The position numbers and the translations under genes were made by a program. The notes under the pieces were generated by a model. It ran no database searches. It saw only the letters and a list, made by a program, of their open reading frames with translations, and was not told the origin of the DNA. 64,000 bases of DNA from Bilabrum cf. latius (lineage: Eukaryota; Bigyra: Bicosoecida; Bigyra; Bicosoecida): positions 186,001 through 250,000 of the forward strand of contig OZ237757.1 of assembly GCA_965178125.1 (NCBI GenBank), read 5' to 3'. Below, piece after piece: positions 32,856 to 44,180 of this stretch (position 1 is its first letter; every line of letters starts with the position of its first letter).

Positions 32856-35800
32856 ATGTCGAAACGCCAGTATGGCGGATCATCACGATCATAGTAGTCT
32901 GGGTCCGGCGTGGGGACTGCTGAGGATTTGCTGGGGTCCCACTCATTCCTCCGAGACTCACCGCCACCGGCAGGCCGACGATAGTTTGGGGGGAAAGGGT
33001 CCCCTGGTGGGGGCCTCATAGATTCTGATTTAATTCCATCTCATTTTGATCCCGACGAAAGGCATATCGGGACGGATCTCGCGCCAGGAGCTAGGACTGG
33101 CAGTTATGTGCAACAGCGTGCTGGCGGCGTGGAGGCGGCAGGTAGCAGAAAGCATGACATTCCACCGCCGGCGGGTTCCTCGATTCGAGTTTCCCATATG
33201 CTCTCTGGCACCGCGGAATGGAGCAACATCCAGGAGGCTGTGCGATTCGCATTCCGGGACGTTCTCGCTCACATGGCCTCGCTCAAGCGAGACAACGACA
33301 GGTTGAACCAGGAACTATCGGTGAGGCTGCTGAACGAATCAAGTGCACCAGCGGGGTATGGCGGGAGCTAGTGCATATGGCAAGCAGCGCTCTTTGGCCA
33401 ACGCATCCGTCCACCTCGCCGCCTCTCTCTCGCGTTGCCTATAGGCCACTGCACTACACCCCACCCCATTCCACGCACCGACCATCGCAGTCCATCCACG
33501 CAAGAATCAAGGCACAGGACCCCAGGGAACAAATCACCCAGCTGCAGGAAGACACGGCCGCGGCGCAAGCGGCAGCGGAGCACGCCCGCCGAGCCGCGGC
33601 AGACGCCACCGACGCCTCCGAGCGGGCGGGGGAGCGGGCCCAGGCAGCCGAGGCGTCGTCGCGCGCGTGGAGGGAGGAGGCCTTCAAGCGGGCGGCGGAG
33701 GCAGCCGAGCAGATGCGCGCCAGGGCGGACGAGGCCGCGGCCGCGGCCCACGGCGCAGTGGCGGAGGCCGCCCGCGCCGTGGATCCCGTGAGGGACTCGG
33801 TGAGTCGTCTCTCCAAGAGAGTGGAGGAGGTGGAGAGGGCGGGCGAGCGGCAGGCTAGGGAACTAGCCGCGGCGAGGGATGCGGCCGGGGACGCGGGCCA
33901 GCGTGCGAGGGAGGGCGCAGCCGCCGCCAAGGAGGCCATGGAGGTGTGCGGGGGCGGGGTGGAGCAGCTAGCGAGCGAGATCGCAGGGATGCAGTCGGCC
34001 CTTGCCGCGCTCAAGGAGGAGGCCGCCAGCGCGGGGGCGCTGGGAGACCTGGAGCGACAGGTGGGCACGCGGGCAAGCAAGCGATCCGTGGTGGCGGCAT
34101 TGAGGGAGAAGGCCTCTGTGTCGGCGCTTGAAGGGACCGAGGCGCAGGTGCGAGCCCGGCTGGAGGCGGCCGAGGCACGCCTGTCGGGGCTGGAGGGTGC
34201 ACTGCACTCCCGTGCGAAGCAGGAGGCGGAACGAGCAGCGGAAGAGGAAGCGGTGCTGCAGCAGGCAGCGCTGGGAGGGGCGTTCGGGAGGGGTGGCCAA
34301 AGGCGCGGCAGGTCACAAAAGCACAGACGAAGGGAGGGAGCTTCTTCTCCCACGTCCTCGCCCTCCTCTGACGACTCGGGCCAGCAAGGTAGAAGGGATG
34401 CGAGAAAAGAAGGAGGGGCAGGAGCAGGCACATCCGCGCCGTCCACTCCTTCCTCTGTCGCCGAGGGGCTGGGGCTCTCTGCCACCAGGGCAGCGGTGGA
34501 CCTGCTGGGTGCCTCTAGCACCAGCACGGCGGCGGGCGACCGGGCCGGAGCGCGGTCCTCCGGGGTGAGACTCCTCCTGCACAAGCTGGTGGGGCTGGAG
34601 GAGAAGCTGGAGCGGGTGCTGGCGGGGCACCGGAGGCACAGCAAGCAACTGCGAGGGGCGGCGAAACAGAGCGACCTTGAGGCATTGCGCAGGGACGCTG
34701 CCCGCACCACGGAGCTGGAGGCGCTGGCACAGGCCGTGGTGGGCCGCGGTGAGGTCGTAAGGATGGTGGGCGAAGCAGAAAACAAGGCCCTTGACGAGGT
34801 TGCAACCACTAACCGCAGGGTTGTGGCTCTCGAGGAGCACGTCAGGGGGGCGCAGGAGGAGAAGGCAGACAGGGAGCGGCGGGCAGAGCACGAGGCCAGG
34901 AGGGAGAGAACAGCGCGGGAGGACGGGCAGAGACGGATCGAGGGGCGGCTGGAGGAGGCCGAAAGGCTGGCACGGGCTGCGGCGGGGGACGCTGACCGGG
35001 CCGCGCGCTTGGCTTCAGGCGCCTCGGTGGCTCGTGCCGCGAGGGGTGAGGGATCGGCAGCGGCGGCGCACGCGTCGCCCGGGCGCGGTAGAATGGGACT
35101 CTCGTCTGCGGATGCATTGCATGGTGGTGCAGGCAGGAGTACAGAGGAGGTCCGTCGCATCGCACGGTAGGCCCTGGATCGAGCCACTGCAGCGGAGCAC
35201 AAGGCGGAGGAGGCGCGCAGGGCGGCCATGGAGGCCAGCGCGGTGGCCAGTGGTGTGAGTGCTCTAGGAGCGAGAGTCGGCGCTGGGGCTGCGCCTTCTC
35301 CGTCTTCCTCTTCTCCTTCTGCGATTGCGAGGGCAGTGCGACAGGCGGTGCAGGAGGGTCTCGCGGGGTACGGTGGAGCCGGCGTCGGGGGCGGTGCATC
35401 CTCCGGTAGTGGAGGTGGTGGTTCTATACCCGATGCCGCTTAGTTCCGGACTCGGCTGGACCAGCTGGAAGTGGGTGCGACGGTTCTCAGGGAACAAGCA
35501 GCCCGCACCCTGGAGAGGGTCCAGTCTCTGGAAGCATCCAGCACGGCGCGGGGGGAGGCCCTGGAGGGGGTGCAGCGGTCCCACCACGCGCTCTTCGCGC
35601 AGGTGCAGGGGCTGGAGGGGGACGTGAGGGAGGGCGCGTGGAGGGGAACAGTGGGGAGGAGGGGGTTCCCCAAGTAGAGGAACAGCCCGCCGTCAGCGCG
35701 AGACCCCGTGCGTGCGACCGTCGCATTTTCCTCCCCGGATCCAGGGGCTGGAGCTGGAGCTGGGGCTGGGGCCAGAAGCTCTGGCCGGCGGAGCTTGCGA

Positions 35801-37069
35801 TCCACAACCGGCACGGATTGGAACGCTGGCATGGATGGTGGTGGTGGGTTTTCGACCCGAAAGAATGGGGGCAGGAGCGTTGGCAGGCCGGGTCAGGGCA
35901 GCTCGCCAGGGCAGGGCAGAGCAGTCGAGCTGGCCGATGCAGCCGTGGCAGATGCACTCCGGGCGGCGCAACATGCCCGCAGCATGGCAGGGCATGGCTA
36001 GACTCGAAGTCCCGGTGGGGGTCCTGACCAAATGTGGCAGGATGGTGGTGATGAAAATGATTGCACGACTCACGGGAGGGAGAGGCATGAAGGGCTGTAC
36101 GCTCTAAACCAATCCGAAGCAGCGAGCAGGACGGGCCAATCGGCAGGCGAATGGCACAATGATCGGCAATCGGCCAGGGATTAGGCGCTGCAGGAAATCG
36201 ATAGGGCGCTCCGTGAGACTGGCCCAGAGGCCGAAGATGGAGCATCTGAACATCGAAGACAAGAACAGGGGTAGGAGCAGGGGCAGAGGCAGGGACAGGG
36301 GCAGGAGCAGGGATAGGAGTTTGCATCGAGGAGGGTTCACAGGTCGGGCAGCGTGCGGAGGGGACGAGGTGTTGTTCTGGGTGAGCCTGCCGGGCCCAGG
36401 GCCGGGGCAGGCCAGCACCAGCACATGCACAAGCACCAGCACCAACACGTGCCCCGCCGTGCCGGCAGGTCGTCCTCTGCTGGCAGGGCGGGGGCTGCAT
36501 CGAGCCGGGCGCGAGGGGGGACTGGCCATGGGGACGATCCGGGATCCGGGTCCCGGTCCGTTTCCGGCTCCGGTTCCGGGTCCTCTGGCAGGCCCGGGTC
36601 TAGGCCCAGGGCCGCGGCTGTCCTCGAGAGCGGTCTGGCGGGGACTGCTTCCGTGGGGTCTGCGGCGGGGGCGCTGGCTCGGGGGACTGCGGGGTTTGAG
36701 CAGGTGCTCGCCGGGAAACACAGAGCCAAGGTGCGGGGGACGCACGGGAGTGAGGGGCTGCTGCGAGAATCTGGTGTGACGAGCGCGACGCATCAAGGCA
36801 TGGGCATAGTAGCAGCCGCGCTGGGCTCGCCGGATAGCATCGATTGGGAGCTGCGGCCCGGTACACCGCCGAGCCAGCGAAGGGGGCAAGGTAGCAGCAG
36901 GGGCAGCAACAGTGATGCCGGAGATCGCGAATCGAGGGCAACACCGCCGTCCCTCCCGGTCTCTGCAGCGGCGGGCACTGCTTCCTCGGCGCAAGGGGAC
37001 TTCGTGTCGAGAGCGGCGTCATTGAGATCTTCGCCCAGGCGACTCGGGGACGAAAGCAGGGAAGTCTGA
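32856..37069 (+). CDS. Coiled-coil protein with low-complexity C-terminal tail (1,347 aa)
   Basis: Exon 1 runs from ATG 32856 (MSKRQYGGSSRS-UAG-UAG-SGSG) to 33320. A 170-nt intron (33321-33490, gtgagg...cgcag) joins NRLNQELS-type sequence to SIHARIKAQDPREQ, and exon 2 runs to TGA 37067-37069. Ten TAG codons (32892, 32895, 32982, 35168, 35441, 35675, 35999, 36182, 36272, 36314) are read as Gln. After a disordered N-terminus there is a short conserved-looking segment (WSNIQEAVRFAFRDVLAHM), then about 550 residues of Ala/Glu/Arg-rich coiled coil, then Ser/Gly/Gln-rich sequence. It ends 150 bp before the kinesin gene on the same strand. Family not recognised; a cytoskeletal or centrosomal role would fit but is only inference from composition and neighbour. 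Confidence 0.75.
36263..36316 (+). repeat. CAG-GGG/GAG coding minisatellite with two CAG-to-TAG changes
   Basis: In the frame of the coiled-coil gene, CAG alternates with GGG, GAG, AGG or GGA. At 36272 and 36314 the CAG position is TAG while both neighbours keep the pattern. The protein reads Q-G-[UAG]-E-Q-G-Q-R-Q-G-Q-G-Q-E-Q-G-[UAG]-E. Confidence 0.85.
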
Positions 37070-37220
37070 TGTGAATGATGAATGCATGCTCCGGATTGAC
37101 TCGCCGTCGTGCTGGCGTGCCCGGTGGTTTCCAAAACTCTGATATAAATGTTATTGTTGCGTGGGAATACAGGTTCACACCCGTTTGGTTCAGCGTCCCT
37201 TATTCACCGTATCAGTCTGC

Positions 37221-40200
37221 ATGCCAACCCGTTCGCGGGCAAAAGCAAAACAATCATTAGATGTTGGTGATACCACAGCGGGTCCTGCTACAGGCGGGGC
37301 CTCTGGTATTTCCAAGGATCCTTCGGCTGCGACCGCAGGTGGGCCAAGCCGAGAAGACAACATCTAGGTCCTATGCAGGATTCGCCCGCTCAACTCTCGT
37401 GAAAAGGAAGCAAGTAGCTCCGAAATAATCGAAACAGAGGGACAAAGCACGATTGTGGTGCAAACAGAGCCCCCGAAGCGGTTTCACTTCGATCATGCAG
37501 TCGGAGTAGACACAACGCAGGAACATATCTTCGATCGAGTTGGCAGGCCAATCACGGATTCTTGTCTGAGGGGATACAACGGCACAATATTTGCCTACGG
37601 CCAAACTGGATCCGGGAAAACATTCACCGTGATCGGCGCGTCCAATCCGAGCACGAGCGCAGCTTCGGGAGCGGGCGGCGACGGCGCAGTTTCGTAGCCT
37701 GTACCAGACGCGGACTCGCCGCTCCGTGGTTTGCTTCCACGCGTACTGGAGTACTTGTTCAGCCACATCGAGGCGGAGCGGCAGGCGGGCACGCACCTCA
37801 CGGGCGTTTCGGCAGCGGAGCAGCGGCAGCAGCAGGACGATGAAGAGGAAGACGAGGACGGCGCAGAGACGCCCGCTGGCAAGGAGGGCGGCGCTCGGAG
37901 ATCTGTCACGGGTGGTTCAAGTACTATCGATGGCAGCAAGACGCCCGGGGCGAAGGGGGCCGCTGCTGGCGGCGTGCGGGGGTCCTCCGTGGTGGAGTAC
38001 GTGACCAAGTGCAGCTTCTTGGAGATCTACAACGAAAAGATATTCGACCTGCTGGACGCGGACACGTCCACGGCGCTGGGTCTTAGGGTGAACCGAGAGA
38101 AGGGCGTGTTTGTGGAGGGGCTGACGGAGGCGCCCGTGGCCACCGCAGCCTAGGCAGCGGAGTGCATGGCTCGTGGCAGCCGCAACCGGACGGTGGGATC
38201 TACCCTCATGAACAGAGAGAGCAGCAGATCTCATTCCGTGTTCACGCTCATCATAGAGAGGAGAGAGACCATCCAGATCGGGGGGAGTGCGGGGGCTGGG
38301 TCATCGTAGGGCAAGGGCCGGGCGGGGGCTGGCACGGGCAAGGCAGCATCCAAAGGGGCGGCAGCAGCTGGAGCCAAGAAGCGGAGGGCAAGCGTGGCGG
38401 GGGGTCGAGGGGGAAAGCGCAGGATGTCCGTGGCCGGGGGCAAGGGCCCGGCAGGATCTTCCTCTTCCTCTACGTCCTCAGGCGCCACCACTCTGGTCCG
38501 ATCCAGGCGGGCCCGTTTCCACCTAATCGACCTGGCGGGGAGCGAGAGGCAGTCCAGAACGGGGGCGTCGGGTGACAGGCTGGTGGAGGCTGGCAACATC
38601 AACAAGAGCCTCAGTGCGCTGGGTAACGTGATCCATGCCCTCGTCACACGGGCCCAGGGCAAGAGCGCCCACGTGGCCTACCGCGACTCCAAGCTGACGC
38701 ACCTCCTAAAAGACTCGCTCGGGGGGAACAGCAAGACCGTCCTGGTGGCAGCCGTGTCTCCCGCCGACGACAGCTTGGGGGAGACTCTGTCCACCCTTAA
38801 TTTCGCGGCGAGGGCCAAGCAGGTGAGGAACAGGGCCCTCGTGAACGAGGACACCAAGGGCACGGTTGTGGAGTTGCAGAAAGAGGTGAGGAAACTCAGG
38901 GCTCAGCTGTAGGCTGCACGGGCCGGCATCGCGGTCATGCCTCCAGCGGGTGTTGCCAAGGCAGGAGCAGGAGGGGCTGCCGGAGCGGGGGCGTCTGCGA
39001 TCGGCGCGGGGACGGGCGCGTGGGCTTCCTTGGTTCGTCTCCATCACGTGGAAGGGGCGATCCGGAGGGCCGTGGGTGCCCAGCAAGGGGCCGGTCCCGT
39101 GTCCATCCCGGCTGCCGTGGCCGCGTCACTCCTGGCTGCTATCAGCGAGGGCGAGGGCGAGGGCGAGGGCGGCGGGCAAGGGACGGAATCAATCGGTGGA
39201 GCGGAGGGTGCGAGTGCCGAGTCGGCGGCATGGAATGCGCTGCAGCGGGCGGCCAGCTGGGCGAGCGCCGCTCCCGAGACCAAACCAGCATAGGACAAGG
39301 GCGGGAAAAAGGGCAAGCAAGCGATTGCTGACGGCGGCTCGCAGCAGCAGCAGGACAGGCGCGGTGCCTGCGTCCTCGCCGCGTTTGCTTCCATCGCAGA
39401 CGCATTCGCATCCAACGAAAAGAAATGGGCAGGTGCGGCTACGAGATTGCAGCAGCTGGAGGACATCCGCAGTGCGGCGGCCATGCATGCCAAGGATGCC
39501 CAACAGGCGAGGAGCGCGCTTGCCGAGGCCGTGCAGAGCTACTAGTCCCTCTGGAAGGCGCAGCAGGCCAGGTCTGAGAAGCTGCAGGATGCAGTGAGGC
39601 AGGCTTGGAGCAGCAGCCGAGGCTAGGATCAGGACCAGGAGAGCAAAGAGAACGAGGACAAAGGTCAGAATGCTGCAGCCGGGTCGCTGCACGTGCCCAC
39701 CTTTGAGCCGTGGGTGGGAGTGGTGTGTGGAGGAAGCGACGAGTGTGGCACGGGACAGGACGGAGAGAGCAAGCAAAGCGACGGTCCTGCTGCTGCTCCC
39801 GCTGGAGAGCCGGACATGATCCGGAGGCTGGAGGCAGCCAGACGGGAGGTGACTGCGCTGAGGCAGGCCCTGCGAGCCACGCGCATGGCGGCAGGCGGTT
39901 CTGGGGGCAGCAGTAGTACGGGCAACAGCCCTGTATCTAGCCCCGCCCGCGTCCCGCCATCCGCTGCTGGTGGTGACGGCGACGTCATCGACGACGTGCT
40001 GGGCGAGGACAGGGTCGGCACGGAGGCGTACATTGCCAACCTCGAGGCTGGGCTTGCCTCGGCCTCTCACGAGCGCACCGTGCTGCAGGCTGCGCTCCAG
40101 CAGGCGCTGCGGGCGGCCGGACTGGCGGGTGAGGCCGAGGAGGGCGGCAGCGTGCAGGCTGTCTCCGCTTCAGAGGTGGCCAAAGCGGTGCAATCGGCCG

Positions 40201-43200
40201 CGCACGATGCCTCCAAGAGCATCCAGAAGGCCGCTCAGGAAGGCAGGCAGGATGCAGCTGCTGTCGGTCCTGGAGCCGACACTGTCGGCGGAAGCAGCAT
40301 GTCTCCCACGGAAGAGGCAACCCTCCGGCGAGAGGTGGCCACCCTGCGCGCATCCCTGAAACGGCAGTCGGCCAGGGAGGCAGAGGCACGAGACGAAGCA
40401 GACGCGCTGCGATCCAGGAACGGTTCGCTCGAGGCGGCCCGGCTGCGGCTGCAGAGGGAAGTTTCCCTCGCGAGGTAGGAGGGGACGGCCGAGGCAGTGG
40501 AGGCCAAGGCGGAGGCGAGACGCGCGCTGGAGGACGAGACGGCGCGGCTGGAGGAGCTCCTGGAGCAGTCGAGGAAGGAGGCGGCTGGCAGCCGCAGGGA
40601 GCTGCAAGCAGCCAGGGAGGGCGCTGCCGAGACCGCCGAGCAGCTATCCAAGGCGACGCATTCCCTGGAGGCAGAGAAGGAGCGCGCGACCGCCGCAGAG
40701 TCCCGTGGCGACGAGGCCCGAGCCGAGGCGGAGGGGCTCCGCGAGGAGCTCGATGCGCTCACCAAGCAGCTGAAGTAGGCCGAAGCCGAGTCGAGCGAAT
40801 CGGGCGAGGCTGCTGCCAAGCTGCAGAAGGACGTCGCCAAGTACAAGAAAGAGGCGCACAAGCAGAAGCGTCGCGCGCAGCAGGCCGAGTTTCAGTTCAA
40901 CGGGATGGAAGAAGACCTCGATTCGCTGCAGACGCAGGTCAGGTTCCAAGTCAGCGCCAAGCGCAAGGCCGACGCGGAGCTGGCAGGGGCCAAGAAGGCG
41001 CTGGAGGACGCCAAGGGGGCGCTTGAGGTGGCGGTTTCCAGGGAACAAGCGGCCCTGGAGAAGGCCAAGGAGCTGGAGCAGCAGGCGGAGAGCGGCATGT
41101 CAGAGATCGCGAGGCTCAGGGGGCTGGAAGCCGAGAGGGACTCTGCCAGGGCGGCGGCAGAGGCGGAGGGACAGGCGCGCAAGAGGGCAGAGTAGGACGC
41201 ATCCGCGGCCAAGATCGCGCTGGCGCGAGCAGAGGCGGCGAGGGACGCCTCCAAAGAAGAGGCAGGCGCCCAGCAGGCCGCCCTCCTCGACATGCAGGCA
41301 CAGCTGGCCAGGGGAAAGGAGGCGCTCGAGGAGGCAAGGCAGGAGGGAGCACAGGCTGTGCAAGAGGCGGAGGAGACGCGGGGCAAGCTGGCGGAAGCGG
41401 TGGCGCAGGCTGCGGCGCTCAGGCTCCAGCTGGAAGAGGCGCGCAACGACTCGGAGGTAGCGGCCAGCAAGCGCGAGAAGGATGCCAACGAGGCCGAAGC
41501 CGTGCTGCAGGCCACCCGCGCCGAGGCAGGGGAGTCCCACAGGCGGCTGGGCGAGGTCTCTAGCGCCCTGGAGGCCCTGACCGCCGACCTTGAGGCTGCC
41601 AGGAGGGCGAGGGACGCGGCGGAGAGCGAGTCTGCCGACCAGAGGGCAAGGGCGGACGGGCTCGAGCAGACGCTGGGCCTCGAGAGGCGCGCCACGACCG
41701 CGGCCAGGGAGGATCTGCAGGCCGCGGAGGAGGCAGCGGATAGGCAGGAGAAGGCGTCGAGGGCTGAGATCGAGGAGCTGAGCGGGAGGCTGGACGCCGC
41801 GGAGCGCCGTGTGTCTGTCCTTGAGGCCGAGCTCGAGTCCGCGGACGAGCGCGGTGAGGGTCTGCAGGCCAAGCTCAAACAGATGGAGAGGGCGGTGGCG
41901 GGGCTGGGGAACAGCGGCAGCCTCGGAGACGGGCTGGAGGATGAGGGTGATGAAGGCATCTTCGAGGATGAGGAACAGCAGGGCGGTGCGGCGGCCGGGG
42001 AGGGCGCGCCGGGGCGGGGCCTGGAGGCGGTGGTGGGTGTCAAGCACCTGCTGGAGGAGAAAGAAAAGGCCTTGCGAGAGGCGCGTGAGGCCGCCGCCAC
42101 AGAAAGTGCCAGGGCGGGCGAGGCCGAGGCAGCTCTGGAGGACCTGCGGGAGGACATGGCGGAGAGCGCAGAGGCGGCGGGGCAGATGGCCCTGGACCTC
42201 AAGGAGGCAAGGGAGAGGGGAGACTCGCTCGACTCCAAGGTCAGGGAGCTCGAGGGGCAGCTAGCAGAGGCAAGGGAGCGGGCGAGCGGGCTGGCGCGGG
42301 ACCTGGAGCGAGCAGAGCAGCGGGCGGCGGAGGCGGGCGGTGCGGAGGGACGGTTCGGCGCCCTGCTGACCCAGCTGGAGAGGAGGCTCGCAGACAGCAA
42401 GCAGGAGCTTGCCGAAGCGCAGGCCGAGCTGTCGGAGGCCAAGGGCAGCCGGGACGCGTTGGGCGAGGAGAAGCAGCGGCTTGTTGCGAGGGTGGAGGCC
42501 CTGGAGGCGGCAAGCAGGGCGAGGGCGCATGCCGCGGCGGCCTCAGAGGCGGCGGCCGATGGGCCGGGCGGTAGCGGTGCAAGTGGGCACACTACCGAGT
42601 CTGGTGCCCACAGGAACGGTTCCGACAGCCCCACCGGCGGCAGCAGGGCGGCGCGTGCCGAGGCCGAGGCGGCGGAGGCCGCGCTGGCCAGGACCAGAGA
42701 GCTCCTAGAGGCCGCGCAGGCCAGTGCCGGGGAGGCCAAGGAGGAGCTAGAACGGAGCAAGAGCGACGCAGAGGCGCGGGACAAGGCCCATGCGAGAGAC
42801 AGGGCGGCTGCAGCCTTGGCGATTGGCGCGGTGAGCGAGCTGTCCCGGTGCGTGGTGGACCTCAAGAACAGGCTCGAGGAGGCCGAGGCAGAGAGCCAGG
42901 CCAAGAAGCGGGCTGCCTCTCTGATGCGAGCCAAGGCAAAGGCAAAGGACCTGGCGCAGCAGCTCAAGGCCAAGGAGGCCGAGGCAGACGCGTGGGCGCT
43001 TCTCGTCTCTGAGAAGGAGCCAGCGACAACAGCCACGTCCGGGAGCGAAGCTGCCAGCCAAACCACTGTGGCGCCGCCTGCGCTGCCCGAGGGCATCAAG
43101 GAGTCAGCTGCCGAGGGAGTGGGCGCAACGGGTGCAGCGTCTGATGCTGCGGCCTGTGGAGCCAGCGAATCCGACGCATTGGCGCAGGCCCAGAGCCATG

Positions 43201-43946
43201 CCAGGCACCTGCGTGAGCTGGCTCGGGCCGGCTAGCTCGCCAGGGAACAGGCTCTCCGCGCTGAGGCCCTGCTGTTTGCCCTGCTTGGAGAGCAGCGAGC
43301 ACGCCTGGACAAGCAGGCCAAGGCCGAGAAGAGATCTGGCGGCGTTGGCTTGGACGGTGCGTGGTCGGGTGCAGCTGGCGGGCGACGGCTCAGCGGCGGA
43401 GGGTATCCCCAAGGGGACGCTGCGTCGGGCATCGGGGCATTCAGCGAGGTTTCCGCTGCAGTGGAGATGGCAAAGGACGGGCAGCTCCCTGCAGAGTGCC
43501 CTAGCCTGGTGCAGCTCGTGAGCTCTGGGTCGGAGGACGGCGTGGCCGCAGCGCTGAAGCGCGGTGCGGCGAGCCACGGTGGTAGGGCTGGCGGGTGTGC
43601 CGGAGACCAGACAAACGGTGCGGATCTCGATGCGGTTGTGGCCGGCGTGTCTGCTTGCGTGCGGCTGGGTGGCCCGTGGCTGGCCCCTGGGCCCAAGGAG
43701 CAGATAGTGCAAGGCGATGGGAAGGACGAGCGGTCAGTGCCTTGTAGTCCTGCGGCTGCTGCGGGGAGCGCGTGCACCCCTGCCAAGGGCAAAGGCAATA
43801 AGGGTGCATCCAGGCATGCTGCCCTACGAGGGCTCCAGAGTCCTCTGTCCCCTCTGCGGTCTGCGGTCAGGCAAGCGACCAGGGACGCAAAGGCAGCAGC
43901 CCGAGCTGGAAGTGATGATGCCGTTGCGTAGGACTTGGGGTTGTGA
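37221..43946 (+). CDS. Kinesin-12/KIF15-type motor protein with very long coiled-coil tail (2,241 aa)
   Basis: A single frame runs from ATG 37221 to TGA 43944-43946 with 13 TAG codons read as Gln (37365, 37695, 38151, 38307, 38910, 39291, 39543, 39624, 40476, 40776, 41193, 43233, 43929). The N-terminal motor (residues about 48-560) has NI-UAG-VLCRIRPLN, P-loop GQTGSGKT (37599-37622), switch I NRESSRSHS, switch II LIDLAGSE and the distal RDSKLTHLLKDSLGGNSKT block. The neck region NEDTKGTV is typical of kinesin-12. Acidic and Ser/Ala inserts of 50-80 residues lie in the motor before HIE...EY and before switch II. The rest is Ala/Glu-rich coiled coil with a Gly/Ala tail. It should move along microtubules; family membership is inferred from motor motifs. 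ATG 37161 is an alternative start. Confidence 0.9.
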
Positions 43947-44180
43947 CTGACAACATGGACATGGTCGCATGGTGGGAAGGGTAGATCTAGCTGCCCGTAG
44001 ATCCATGGATGGTCGGAACCCTGGCCCGTAATGGTGGCAAAACAAGGTTCATTCATGCGGCTGCTCGTCTAAACTCTTACAAAAATCGCACTAGATTCTA
44101 TCACTTTTGGAAATCCCTTCACCAGATTCACCAGATCCCGGTTGGGCTCGCCAAAGCCCGGCGGAACAATTAGGCCTAGG

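Noticed and set aside
33454-35229. 591-aa minus-strand Ser/Ala-rich frame (also 735 aa at 40892-43099)
   Set aside because: Antisense shadows of GC-rich Ala/Glu/Arg coiled-coil coding sequence on the plus strand.
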